Origin: Candidatus Nitrosocosmicus sp.
GTDB taxonomy: Archaea; Thermoproteota; Nitrososphaeria; Nitrososphaerales; Nitrososphaeraceae
Direction: 5' to 3'
Length of the DNA stretch: 64,000 bases
NCBI GenBank assembly: GCA_031177355.1
Contig: JAPSGR010000004.1
Location: 27,673 to 91,672 of the forward strand
The notes below the pieces were generated by a model. That model was not told the DNA's origin. It did no database searches and saw nothing but the letters and a program-made list of their open reading frames with translations. A program made the translations under genes and the position numbers. Positions 1-9,717 of this stretch are shown here, one piece after another; the stretch's first letter is position 1; each line of letters opens with the position of its first letter.

Positions 1-133
1 TTTTTTTAGCCCATTTACTTAAGACCAAATGGGTTTCAATCTTTAGTTTAGCCAATGCCTGCAAAAATCTTATGCCGTAAATTACGCCAGAGCTTCCACT
101 GATCCCTACCACCAATTTTAGATTTTCGCTCAT
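1..133 (-). CDS. ubiX: UbiX-family flavin prenyltransferase, N-terminal part (truncated by window edge)
   Basis: Reverse complement reads MSENLKLVVGISGSSGVIYGIRFLQALAKLKIETHLVLSKWAKK; GxSGxxYGIRxL is the UbiX/Pad1 N-terminus. Confidence 0.8.
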   Translation of the reverse strand, partial: MSENLKLVVGISGSSGVIYGIRFLQALAKLKIETHLVLSKWAKK

Positions 134-190
134 TATATTATTGAATTTGTATCCAATATTTTATATTAAATATTCTACTACCAATTCATC

Positions 191-1099
191 ATGCTTACAG
201 TTTTTGGGTCGGTTGCCCTAGATACTACTCGGACCCCTTTTGAAGTAAGAGAACGCGTTATGGGTGGAGCTGCAACATATGCATCTTTGGCCGCATCATT
301 TTTTTCACCAGTCTCGTTAATTGGAGTTATAGGCAATGATTTTCCAAATTCTTACTATACTCTCTTAGAAAAGAGATTAAATCTGGAGGGATTGGTACGT
401 CATAATAATAAAAAAACCTTTTTTTATGATTCTTCATTCGACTATGACTTATCTCACAGAACCACAAACTTAACTGAATTAAACGTGTTAGAAGATTTTG
501 AACCAGTCGTACCCAAAGAATATGTTGATTCTAAATATTTATACTTGGCAAATAACGACCCCGATCAAAATATAAAAATTATTTCCAAATTCAAAAATCC
601 TCAGCTTATAGTATGCGACACAATAGAGTATTGGATAGAGAACAAGAAAGCTTCTGTGATATCAATGATGAAAAAAACACACGGTGTGGTTATAAATGAT
701 CAAGAAGCCCGATTACTTTGCAATAGTTCTAATTTGATTAAATGTGGCCGACAACTTTTATCATATGGCCCAAAATTTGTAGTAATCAAAAAGGGTGAAC
801 ACGGAGTATTATTTTTTTATGATGATGTTATTATACCAATACCTGGTTATCCTTTAGAAACTGTAGTTGATCCTACGGGTGCCGGAGATTCCTTTGCCGG
901 TGGTTTTATGGGTTACTTAATAGCTAATAAAAAAGAAGATACATTTAACGATACTCAATTGTTGAAAGACTCTATTTTAATGGGTAGTGTTATGGGCACC
1001 TTCGCAATAGAATCATTTGGAACTGACAAGTTATTTGAAATAACTCTATCAGACATCCTGAATCGATTTGAACTTTACAAGAAAATGCTTTCGGTTTAG
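191..1099 (+). CDS. PfkB-family sugar/nucleoside kinase
   Basis: C-terminal PfkB signature DPTGAGDSFAGGFMGYL; N-terminal GGAATYASLAAS. Confidence 0.88.
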   Translation: MLTVFGSVALDTTRTPFEVRERVMGGAATYASLAASFFSPVSLIGVIGNDFPNSYYTLLEKRLNLEGLVRHNNKKTFFYDSSFDYDLSHRTTNLTELNVLEDFEPVVPKEYVDSKYLYLANNDPDQNIKIISKFKNPQLIVCDTIEYWIENKKASVISMMKKTHGVVINDQEARLLCNSSNLIKCGRQLLSYGPKFVVIKKGEHGVLFFYDDVIIPIPGYPLETVVDPTGAGDSFAGGFMGYLIANKKEDTFNDTQLLKDSILMGSVMGTFAIESFGTDKLFEITLSDILNRFELYKKMLSV

Positions 1100-1155
1100 T
1101 TTTCAGAAAGCATTATTATCATCTTGTTTGCATTATTAAATGACTATCAAAATAA

Positions 1156-1746
1156 ATGAAAATTTTAATCCTTGATAATTTTGATTCATTCGTTTATAAT
1201 ATTTCTCAACTTGTAGGGTTATTAAATGCGTTACCTATTGTTATGCGAAATAACCAAATTGATGTCGAAGGTATTCGAAAAATGAGTCCTGATGCCATAG
1301 TTATTTCGCCTGGTCCAGGCCATCCAAAGTATAAAAAGGATTTTGGAATCTGTAATGATGTAATAACTAAACTTGGTCCATCAATCCCTATTTTAGGTAT
1401 CTGCTTGGGTCATCAGGGCTTGGTACACGCCTTTGGAGGTAAGGTCAAAAGGGCTAATGAAATTCGACATGGGAAAACAAGTAATATAGAATTTAATGAA
1501 TACTCGAAATTATTTGAAGGGGTTAAGAACCCATTTGTTGCGACACGATATCATTCATTAATTGCCGACAAATCTACATTCCCTAAATGCCTTAGAATTA
1601 CATCGACGTCATTAGATGATGGTGAGATTATGAGCGCTCGTCATGAAAAATATCTTATTGAGGGTATTCAATTTCATCCAGAATCTGTATTGACCACTGA
1701 AGGAAAAAAAATTCTTTTAAACTTCATACAAATGGTGAAGAGATGA
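1156..1746 (+). CDS. trpG: Anthranilate/aminodeoxychorismate synthase component II (glutamine amidotransferase)
   Basis: ILDNFDSFVYNISQ, SPGPGHP, GICLGHQG, GIQFHPESVLT; overlaps trpD start. Confidence 0.92.
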   Translation: MKILILDNFDSFVYNISQLVGLLNALPIVMRNNQIDVEGIRKMSPDAIVISPGPGHPKYKKDFGICNDVITKLGPSIPILGICLGHQGLVHAFGGKVKRANEIRHGKTSNIEFNEYSKLFEGVKNPFVATRYHSLIADKSTFPKCLRITSTSLDDGEIMSARHEKYLIEGIQFHPESVLTTEGKKILLNFIQMVKR

Positions 1747-2888
1747 CTCATAGTTTCGATGGATCAAATTCAACTCAAGAAATTGAATTAATAAAAGAAA
1801 ATCATCTTCTTAATCGATTAGTACTAAAAAAATTAGCACGCAATGAACATCTTGACCATGATGAGATATTTCAAGTGATAAGAAACATTACCAGCGGAAA
1901 ATGTTCGAAAGTTTTTGTTTCTGCTTTTTTAATGGCCTTGGCAGTAAATGGTGAGAACCATAATGAATATTCTGGTGTAATCGAAGCTGTAAGGTCCGCA
2001 TCAGTTAGAATTTCTCCAACGTCCAGGTTCCCATTGGTAGATAATTGTGGGACAGGGGGTGACATGTTGAATACATTTAACATAAGCACAGCCGCAGCAA
2101 TTATTGCCAGCTCATGTAACAGGGTTGCTGTCGCCAAGCACGGGAATCGATCTTCCTCTGGCCTAAGTGGAAGCGCCGATTTGTTTGAACATATAGGATA
2201 CCCATTAGAAAATAAAGATTTGAACCGAACAGAAAAGTCAATAGAAACATTCGGGTTGGGTTTTCTGTTTGCTCCCAATTATCATCCTGGATTAAAAAAT
2301 GTATCTCAAATTAGAAAGGAATTAGGAGTACAAACTATTTTTAATAAAATTGGACCATTGTGTAATCCTTGTAGTAACTTATATGCTCAGGCTATTGGTG
2401 TAGCGGATCCGTTACTATTAATTACTATTCCTAAGATAATTCCAATGCTTGGACTTGAGCGAGCAATGATCGTTCATTCTGAAGATGGAATGGATGAACT
2501 TTCTACAACTTGTAAAAACACGGTTATCCATGTTATCCAAAATGAAGGGAAATATTTAACTCATACGGAAATTCTTGATCCACGGATACTGGGGATACCA
2601 AGAGCTTCAATTAGTGATATAGCAGTAAGAAGTAAAAATGATGCGATTAATGAAAGTTTGCGCGTAATTTACGGGAAATATCGCAATAATCCCAAAGAAA
2701 ATATCGTCCTTCTCAATAGTGCCGCTATTCTGGTTGTAGGAAATATAGTGAACACATTTGAGGAAGGTCTGAACATTACTCGAGAATGTGTTAGAGAAGG
2801 ACGACCTCAAAAACTATTGCAAAAGATGATAAAAAGCATTGGAGATATTAGCAAATTGGAAATGGCTGAAAAAGCACTCGATGTATAA
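1743..2888 (+). CDS. trpD: Anthranilate phosphoribosyltransferase
   Basis: DNCGTGGDMLNTFNISTAAA, AKHGNRSSSGLSGSAD; 4-nt overlap with trpG. Confidence 0.93.
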   Translation: MTHSFDGSNSTQEIELIKENHLLNRLVLKKLARNEHLDHDEIFQVIRNITSGKCSKVFVSAFLMALAVNGENHNEYSGVIEAVRSASVRISPTSRFPLVDNCGTGGDMLNTFNISTAAAIIASSCNRVAVAKHGNRSSSGLSGSADLFEHIGYPLENKDLNRTEKSIETFGLGFLFAPNYHPGLKNVSQIRKELGVQTIFNKIGPLCNPCSNLYAQAIGVADPLLLITIPKIIPMLGLERAMIVHSEDGMDELSTTCKNTVIHVIQNEGKYLTHTEILDPRILGIPRASISDIAVRSKNDAINESLRVIYGKYRNNPKENIVLLNSAAILVVGNIVNTFEEGLNITRECVREGRPQKLLQKMIKSIGDISKLEMAEKALDV

Positions 2889-2901
2889 TCAATAAAGATC
2901 A

Positions 2902-3528
2902 TTAGACCAAGAAGTTGTTAATCCTGCTACTTTCCTGAGGGCTATAACCTTTGCAGAGTAAATAGATTTCACTACTCTGTTTTCTGCTTGCGTCAGGCTT
3001 AGTTATGATCACATTTGAAAATATTCTTTTGGTGTCTGCAATAAATTCTGAAGTTGTTTCACCCTGAAATAATTTATACAAAGCGTTTCCATCAACTCTA
3101 AGAATTTTTTTTGTTATCTCTAATGCTTTTCTGGTTAGGTCGATTTGTTTTAAATGATCAATTTCCCATAATCCTGATACGTTTGGAGCAAGGTCAGAAA
3201 GTACCAAATCTGCTTTACCATCTAAATATTTTAGAATCAAGCTTAGTGTTTCTGTGTCGTCTACATCTCTAATAATAGTGATGACATTTGGAATCGGATC
3301 TATGCTCTTTAAATCTACACCTATAACCATACCGCCTTTACCTACAACTTTAGATGCTAATTGCAACCAGCCACCTGGTGCGGATCCAATATCAACAATT
3401 TTCATGCCCTTTTTTAGAATGTGGTAGGACTTGTTTAGTTGTGATAGTTTGTACACCGCCCTACTTCTATAATTATTTTCCTTAGCTAATTTTCGATATT
3501 GATCCCTTCTAGCATCAGCAAGTTTCAA
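2902..3528 (-). CDS. rlmE: FtsJ/RrmJ-type 2'-O-rRNA methyltransferase (RlmE family)
   Basis: RSRAVYKLSQLNKSY, VDIGSAPGGWLQLAS, DLVLSDLAPNVSG. Confidence 0.9.
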   Translation of the reverse strand: MKLADARRDQYRKLAKENNYRSRAVYKLSQLNKSYHILKKGMKIVDIGSAPGGWLQLASKVVGKGGMVIGVDLKSIDPIPNVITIIRDVDDTETLSLILKYLDGKADLVLSDLAPNVSGLWEIDHLKQIDLTRKALEITKKILRVDGNALYKLFQGETTSEFIADTKRIFSNVIITKPDASRKQSSEIYLLCKGYSPQESSRINNFLV

Positions 3529-3627
3529 TCTTTATTTCTTAGAAAATTAACTGGTGTAAGCGTAATAATTGTTTCCTAGTGATAAATCCAGAAATGTTTT
3601 TTATGGGATAGAGCATTAAAAAATTTT

Positions 3628-4161
3628 GTGCAATTGAATATCGACCACATTCACAACTTGATCCAAAATTATCCTGACTTTCCTAAACAAGGAATTCTGT
3701 TTAGGGACATAACTCCCGTATTTAGAGACATTCAATCATTAAATATTCTTGGAGAATTTTTTTATGAAAAATTTAGGGACATAGATATTGATTACGTTGC
3801 TGGAATTGAGGCCCGAGGATTCATCTTAGCTACCTTACTTGGTTTAAAATTCAAGAAAGGCGTTATTATGATACGAAAAGCTGGTAAATTACCCGGAAGT
3901 ACAATAAAACAAGATTATGATATAGAATATGGAACAGCTACGATGGAAATGCAGCGTGATTCGATGAAAAAGGGCGATAGGGTTCTTATTGCGGATGATC
4001 TCCTTGCCACTGGAGGTACGGCTGCTACTGCAGCTAAACTAGTCGAAGAATTAGGAGGAACTGTATCTGGATTTGCAATAATAGTCGAACTATTATCTCT
4101 TGGTGGTGGAAAACTGTTAAAGTCTAAGGGTTATCCCCTTTGTTCAATGGTGAGTTACTAG
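3628..4161 (+). CDS. apt: Adenine phosphoribosyltransferase (GTG start)
   Basis: FPKQGILFRDITPVF, GIEARGFI, VLIADDLLATGGTAAA-type PRPP loop. Confidence 0.92.
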   Translation: MQLNIDHIHNLIQNYPDFPKQGILFRDITPVFRDIQSLNILGEFFYEKFRDIDIDYVAGIEARGFILATLLGLKFKKGVIMIRKAGKLPGSTIKQDYDIEYGTATMEMQRDSMKKGDRVLIADDLLATGGTAATAAKLVEELGGTVSGFAIIVELLSLGGGKLLKSKGYPLCSMVSY

Positions 4162-4967
4162 TGCTTTCAGATGATGAACCAGTTGAAATCGCAGTAATTG
4201 GTGGCACTGGCATCTATGACACCAATTTATTTAAGGAAGAACAATCTTTCAGACCCCAAACTCCATTTGGGGACATTTCTGACGCGATAGTCGTAGGAAG
4301 ATTTGAGAATAAAAAAGTCGCCTTTCTGCCTAGACATGGTAGAGGACATAAAATACCTCCTCATATGGTAAATTATAGAGCTAATATTTGGGCACTGAAG
4401 GAGTTAGGAGTAAAAAGGATCTTAGCACCATCTGCAGTTGGAAGTTTAGGTTATGACTTTAAACCTGGCGATGTAATGCTCCCTGACCAATTTATTGATC
4501 TTACAAAAAATCGTGAATATACATTTTATGATGGACCACAGGTTTGTCATATCTCACTCGCAGACCCATTTTGTTCAGATTTGAGAAAAGTGGCCAAGAA
4601 CTGTATTAACAAGCTTGGCATTCGTTATCACGATAAGGGAACTTATATCTGTATAGAGGGTCCACGCTTTTCTACCAGAGCCGAGTCTAGGGTATTTAGA
4701 GATGTGTTAAAAGCAGATATAATCGGAATGACTTTGGTTCCTGAGTGTATACTAGCAAGAGAATCTGAGATATGTTACCTTTCCATTGCTACTATTACTG
4801 ATTATGATGTATGGGCCGATAAACCTGTGTCATCGAAGGAAATTATAGAAACCTTGAATAAGAACGTTGAAAATACGAAAGATATTCTTTCAAATGTAAT
4901 TCCATTAATTACTAAAGAAAGGATGGATTGTAGTTGTAAGAACGCGCTTAAAGATGCACTACTATAA
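4140..4967 (+). CDS. mtnP: S-methyl-5'-thioadenosine phosphorylase
   Basis: IGGTGIYD, TPFGDIS, FLPRHGRGHKIPPHMVNYRANIWALKELG, YICIEGPRFSTRAESR. Confidence 0.92.
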   Translation: MFNGELLVLSDDEPVEIAVIGGTGIYDTNLFKEEQSFRPQTPFGDISDAIVVGRFENKKVAFLPRHGRGHKIPPHMVNYRANIWALKELGVKRILAPSAVGSLGYDFKPGDVMLPDQFIDLTKNREYTFYDGPQVCHISLADPFCSDLRKVAKNCINKLGIRYHDKGTYICIEGPRFSTRAESRVFRDVLKADIIGMTLVPECILARESEICYLSIATITDYDVWADKPVSSKEIIETLNKNVENTKDILSNVIPLITKERMDCSCKNALKDALL

Positions 4968-4974
4968 AATGGAT

Positions 4975-5274
4975 CTATTTATTTTTTTTAGCTAAAATAG
5001 TAACGTCGCCTTCTATAATTTTTCTTTGAACAATTTGCACGATTATTTCAGGATCAAATCCTAGCTTTTTGATATCGTTGGAACTCGTCTTTGAGATTTT
5101 GACATTTACGTTATGTCCACCGATGCGTCCAAATGCTATTGCAGTAAATGCGATTCTAATGTCGTTCATAAAAAAGAATCCTGATAATTTACTTGCGACC
5201 GAACCTTCGACTACATTTTTGATGTTAATATCTAATTTTAGATTATAATATTTTTCGGGATATTCATTAATCAT
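4975..5274 (-). CDS. Hypothetical protein (99 aa)
   Basis: ORF abutting the next gene (5276..5749) on the same strand; no recognised motif. Confidence 0.6.
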   Translation of the reverse strand: MINEYPEKYYNLKLDINIKNVVEGSVASKLSGFFFMNDIRIAFTAIAFGRIGGHNVNVKISKTSSNDIKKLGFDPEIIVQIVQRKIIEGDVTILAKKNK

Positions 5275-5275
5275 A

Positions 5276-5749
5276 TTAAGTCAATTCTTTGGTAACTTCT
5301 ATGCTTTTATTTACATTCTCTGATACTGAAAAGCTCCACCATTCTTTATCAATTATCTTGTAATTTGACGTTTCAACTGTAATTTTAGATTCTTCGTCTG
5401 TATCTACGAATTCATTCTTGCCTTCCTTTACAACACTTATCAATCTCCATTTATCTTTGCCTTTTCTGAACCTATTTACAGCTACCGCCCATACTTCTTG
5501 TTCGCTAATTTGAGGCATGCCTATTTTATCAGCAATATCAAGAATTCCTAATCTTTTTTCCTCACAAAATAGCCTTTTTGTAATTAGACTTCTCCAGATA
5601 TCTACAGCTCCGATATTTCTACCGTTCTCATTGATGTTTATTACACCAAAGTAAGTAACCTTGTCTTTATTATTGGAAGAAGTTGACGATTGCATCTCAA
5701 ATATAAAATAATAAATATTCCCATATTTAGGCATTACATTATAAAACAC
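5276..5749 (-). CDS. Hypothetical protein; start possibly at 5695 (MQSSTSSNN)
   Basis: ORF in a tightly packed minus-strand trio. Confidence 0.6.
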   Translation of the reverse strand: MFYNVMPKYGNIYYFIFEMQSSTSSNNKDKVTYFGVININENGRNIGAVDIWRSLITKRLFCEEKRLGILDIADKIGMPQISEQEVWAVAVNRFRKGKDKWRLISVVKEGKNEFVDTDEESKITVETSNYKIIDKEWWSFSVSENVNKSIEVTKELT

Positions 5750-6096
5750 TATGGAGAATTTTGATATTTTTCAACCATTATTGCTAATTGATCGATTTTT
5801 AAATTCTTCTTAAATTCTCTATTATTGGCTTCGCAAATCTTTCGATAACGATTAACTACTGCAAACCTCGGATGCAACGCTCTAAATTCGTTTTTGTTTA
5901 TTTCAATTACCATACCCTTCAATTCTAATGCTTTTGAAATCTCAATTATTTCGCTATTTGATTTGTTGAGGCTATTTTGGATTTCCTTTGGATTACTATT
6001 TTCGGCTTTTATTAATGCCAAGAAAACCGCGACTTCTAATTCATTCATCTCGAGTTCTTTCATTAAGTGTGTTTTGATAATGTCTGATTGATTCAA
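5749..6096 (-). CDS. Probable winged-helix / TrmB-like DNA-binding protein
   Basis: Helical HTH-like composition LEMNELEVAVFLALIKAENSNPKEIQNSLNKSNSEIIEISKALELKGMV. Confidence 0.6.
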   Translation of the reverse strand: MNQSDIIKTHLMKELEMNELEVAVFLALIKAENSNPKEIQNSLNKSNSEIIEISKALELKGMVIEINKNEFRALHPRFAVVNRYRKICEANNREFKKNLKIDQLAIMVEKYQNSP

Positions 6097-6205
6097 CTGA
6101 GATAATGATAAGGTTAATTACAATTAAGTTATAGGTTGAAGGAGGTACACTGGCAAAATTAAATAACATACAAATATTCAAATATAATCCCGTTCAATTT
6201 AATAT

Positions 6206-7738
6206 ATGCCTATTAAGAATGGATCTGAGTATATTGAAAGTCTAAGAAATAGAAATTTACAGGTTTATCTCTTTGGAGAGTTGGTAAAGGAGCCAGTTGA
6301 TCATCCTATGATTAGACCCTCTATAAATGCAGTTGCAGCCACTTACGATATTGCTGTAGAGGATCCAGAAATAGGTTCGGCAAAATCGTCATTGACTGGC
6401 ATGCAAGTAAATAGATTTTTGCATATTGCTGAAAGCTCTCAGGATTTGGTAAATCAAAATAAAATGCAACGAAAGTTGGGACAACAGACGGGAACTTGTT
6501 TTCAAAGATGTGTAGGTATGGATGCATTAAATTCATTATATTCAACAACTTTTGAGATTGATAAGAAATATCAAACTCCATATCACTCCCGACTGACCGA
6601 GTTTATTAAAAAAATTCAATATGAAAATCATGTGATAGGAGGTACTATGACCGATGTGAAGGGTGATCGAAGCTTATCTCCATCCCAACAGGAAGATCCA
6701 GATATGTTTGTTCATATCATAAAAAGGGACGATAAAGGTGTGTATATTAAAGGTGCAAAAGCGCATCAAACAGGATGTATCAATTCTCATTGGCTTATAG
6801 TCATGCCTACTATGAGGCTCAGACCAGAAGACAAGGATTACGCAATTGTGGGAGCTATCCCAGTTGATGCTGAAGGAATTACCTATATTTATGGCAGACA
6901 ATCTTGTGATACAAGGAGCATGGAGGAAGGTGATCTAGACGCCGGCAATTCGCAATTTTCAGGACAGGAGGCGTTGATAATATTCGATAATGTATTCATT
7001 CCTAATGATCTGATCTTTATGGAAGGCGAAGTAGAATTTGCATCGATGCTTGTCGAAAGATTTACGTGTTATCATAGAAGAAGTTATGTCTGCAAGACCG
7101 GATTAGGCGATGTATTAATAGGAGCATCCGCAGCTATTGCAGAGTACAACGGAATATCGAATGCTTCTCATATTAAAGACAAATTGATTGAGATGACTCA
7201 TCTTAATGAAACTATTTTTGCTGCAGGAATTGCTTCCTCTCATCAAGCATATAAAACAGAGTCTGGTAATTTCATAAATGATGAAATGCTTTCAAATGTC
7301 TGTAAACATAACGTTACACGTTTTCCCTATGAAATAGGGCGCCTTGCACAAGATATCGCAGGTGGTCTGATGGTTACAATGCCATCCGAAAAGGACTTCA
7401 GAGGATCCATAACAGGTCCGTTACTGGACAAATATTTGAAAGGAAGAAAGGGTGTTTCAACAGAAGATAGAGTCAGAATACTTCGCTTAATAGAAAACAT
7501 GACGCTTGGCAGAAATGCGGTTGGGTATTTAACTGAATCTATGCACGGGGCTGGTTCGCCCCAAGCTCAGAGAATTCAGATTGCAAGACAAATGCAGTTG
7601 GAATACAAGAAAAAATTAGCAAGAAAATTAGCGAAAGTTCCTGAGAGTGAGAGTTCAAATCCTTCTCCGTTACTAGCTGAATCTTCAGACTACTTTGATA
7701 GAATATTTGGATTAAAAGACAGGCCAAAGAATCAGTAA
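6206..7738 (+). CDS. hcd: 4-hydroxybutyryl-CoA dehydratase (3-hydroxypropionate/4-hydroxybutyrate cycle)
   Basis: HpaB/AbfD-family protein: RCVGMDALNSLY, MTDVKGDRSLSPSQQEDPDMFVHI, GAKAHQTGCINSHWLIVMPT, HGAGSPQAQRIQIARQ. Confidence 0.93.
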   Translation: MPIKNGSEYIESLRNRNLQVYLFGELVKEPVDHPMIRPSINAVAATYDIAVEDPEIGSAKSSLTGMQVNRFLHIAESSQDLVNQNKMQRKLGQQTGTCFQRCVGMDALNSLYSTTFEIDKKYQTPYHSRLTEFIKKIQYENHVIGGTMTDVKGDRSLSPSQQEDPDMFVHIIKRDDKGVYIKGAKAHQTGCINSHWLIVMPTMRLRPEDKDYAIVGAIPVDAEGITYIYGRQSCDTRSMEEGDLDAGNSQFSGQEALIIFDNVFIPNDLIFMEGEVEFASMLVERFTCYHRRSYVCKTGLGDVLIGASAAIAEYNGISNASHIKDKLIEMTHLNETIFAAGIASSHQAYKTESGNFINDEMLSNVCKHNVTRFPYEIGRLAQDIAGGLMVTMPSEKDFRGSITGPLLDKYLKGRKGVSTEDRVRILRLIENMTLGRNAVGYLTESMHGAGSPQAQRIQIARQMQLEYKKKLARKLAKVPESESSNPSPLLAESSDYFDRIFGLKDRPKNQ

Positions 7739-7780
7739 ATAGGAAGTGAGTTGTGTCCGCCAAGGACACATTCAGTTCTA

Positions 7781-8824
7781 TTATTGAAATTCATTTTCTA
7801 ATGTTTTCTTTTTTCTTTTTAGCCCAAATAATTTATCAGTAAGTTTCATAGCTTCTTTTCTTGATTTGTTCTTTAACATTGATTGAATTAACATGTAATT
7901 CTCTGGTATTACCATTCCAGTTTGATCATCTGAATACGAAATTTTTAAAATATCTTCTTGAATTCTGATCAGCTCGTTATGGATATGAACCATGGACGTA
8001 TCTCCATGCTCGAAATTTAACTCTATGGCTTTTTTTCTAATGTCTCCAGTGCCTTTTGCATTATTTAATATAGCTACGCCAAATTCATCTTGGAATAATT
8101 TTAGTATTTCATCCTTAGAGGGTGGTTTGTTTTCAAATCTGATTGTCATCTGGTGAAGGTGCATCATTCGGGAAGGGACTTTGAGTGCATCCACATGCAA
8201 ATTGATGCCTGGAACAATATCTTTAAAATCATCTTGATGATGCGGCTCTTTGTCCCACTCTATAGAATCCTTTACTTCTTTCTTATCTTCTAGGTCGGCC
8301 CACCTTCGAACCAAATTAACATCGAACCTTCTAATAGCATCTCCATATTCTTCAATTATAGGTTGAATAATTTTGCCCATCCCTGTCACATTACAACTGC
8401 CCTGAATTACAAATTCTTTGTCCAAAGTTTTTTCATAATTTATCCTTGAATTATGAATTATATCTGCGACCGATTTTTTTCCGTACCTGTCTTCCCCTCC
8501 CTGAAATACTGCCTTCTTCTTTAAAGGCCTATAATATCTTACCAAATTTTTATATCCATTTCCTTCCGACGATGCATCTATAACTAGATCTGAATCAGTA
8601 ACTGCTTCCTCTATACTTCCAGAGATATCATAATTCTTTTTCCTAAATTCCGTGATCAACTTCTTGGGAACAAAAACTTTGTAACCCTTTCTAATAGCTT
8701 CTTCAGTTTTTTCATCTGCTGAATATTTTGCGATTCCTACTAGACTGGTATCACTGTCTTTTGAGATCGCAGTAGCTAAACGACTACCAATAATTCCATA
8801 ACCATTAATAAAAACTTTATACAC
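7781..8824 (-). CDS. gap: Archaeal type II glyceraldehyde-3-phosphate dehydrogenase
   Basis: INGYGIIGSRLATAI, QGGEDRYGKKSVAD, VIQGSCNVTGMGKII. Confidence 0.93.
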   Translation of the reverse strand: MYKVFINGYGIIGSRLATAISKDSDTSLVGIAKYSADEKTEEAIRKGYKVFVPKKLITEFRKKNYDISGSIEEAVTDSDLVIDASSEGNGYKNLVRYYRPLKKKAVFQGGEDRYGKKSVADIIHNSRINYEKTLDKEFVIQGSCNVTGMGKIIQPIIEEYGDAIRRFDVNLVRRWADLEDKKEVKDSIEWDKEPHHQDDFKDIVPGINLHVDALKVPSRMMHLHQMTIRFENKPPSKDEILKLFQDEFGVAILNNAKGTGDIRKKAIELNFEHGDTSMVHIHNELIRIQEDILKISYSDDQTGMVIPENYMLIQSMLKNKSRKEAMKLTDKLFGLKRKKKTLENEFQ

Positions 8825-9165
8825 TCTTGGTTTGTAAATTTCACCTTATTTAATATATTTTTAATGGTTTGTTTGCCAAATATCTATATTTGTATCAAGC
8901 CATGAAAGGTATTGGTATTCTCCTAAGATGGATTTAAAACTATCCTCTAACTTTTTAAAAACCTTCGAGCCTTTGTCGATTTGAAATCCTTGACAGAAAT
9001 TAAATATGTTACCATGAAAACGTGTGTCACGGCATCTCTACTGGTAATACCTTTAACATATTTTTTTCAAACCTACGTGTTACCTACATTATATGGGTCA
9101 AAAAAATATATACAATACCAGAAAAGGCCAAAGTTATAATAAAGTCAGTTGTACAATAACATACT

Positions 9166-9663
9166 ATGACGATGAATAGCGGTGACAGAAATGCTCATGC
9201 CATGGAACAAACAGTAAACGATTTACTACAAGAATCCAAGCTACTTGAGGCATATTACAATGATATAGTATCAAAGGAATCAGTTCTGCATCGGTTATAT
9301 GAGGAATCCCATAATTCTTACGAAGGCTTGTTGAGTTTATCACAGGAGGTAGAGACTAATTCGTTAGTGCCATTGGGTATAGGAGTATATGTTAAAAGTG
9401 CCATTTATCCAGTTGATAGAGTGTTAGTAAACATAGGTGCTGGAGTAGTCGTTGAGAAAAAGAAAGATGATGCTATTAATTTCATTGAACAAAGAATAAA
9501 AGAGTTTGAATTGGCTACGAAACAATTGTCCAGCCAAAAGCAACAAATCTCTCACCGAATGACGGAAATACAAAATGCCGTTAATTCTTACGTGGGTCAG
9601 ATGCAAAAAGGAGGTGGCGGATCCCATTCTCACTCCCGCGATTCTGTATCACATTCACATTAG
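9166..9663 (+). CDS. pfdA: Prefoldin alpha subunit with His-rich C-terminal tail
   Basis: Coiled-coil ends flanking PLGIGVYVKSAIYPVDRVLVNIGAGVVVEK; located directly upstream of ftsY; tail GGGGSHSHSRDSVSHSH. Confidence 0.88.
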   Translation: MTMNSGDRNAHAMEQTVNDLLQESKLLEAYYNDIVSKESVLHRLYEESHNSYEGLLSLSQEVETNSLVPLGIGVYVKSAIYPVDRVLVNIGAGVVVEKKKDDAINFIEQRIKEFELATKQLSSQKQQISHRMTEIQNAVNSYVGQMQKGGGGSHSHSRDSVSHSH

Positions 9664-9717
9664 AGATATCTTTGAGAATCTTTCTTAACGTAGAACTAAT
9701 TCAGTTAGGGTACTAAA

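Noticed and set aside
1871-2278. 135-aa minus ORF inside trpD
   Set aside because: Antisense shadow of a well-supported CDS; no family resemblance
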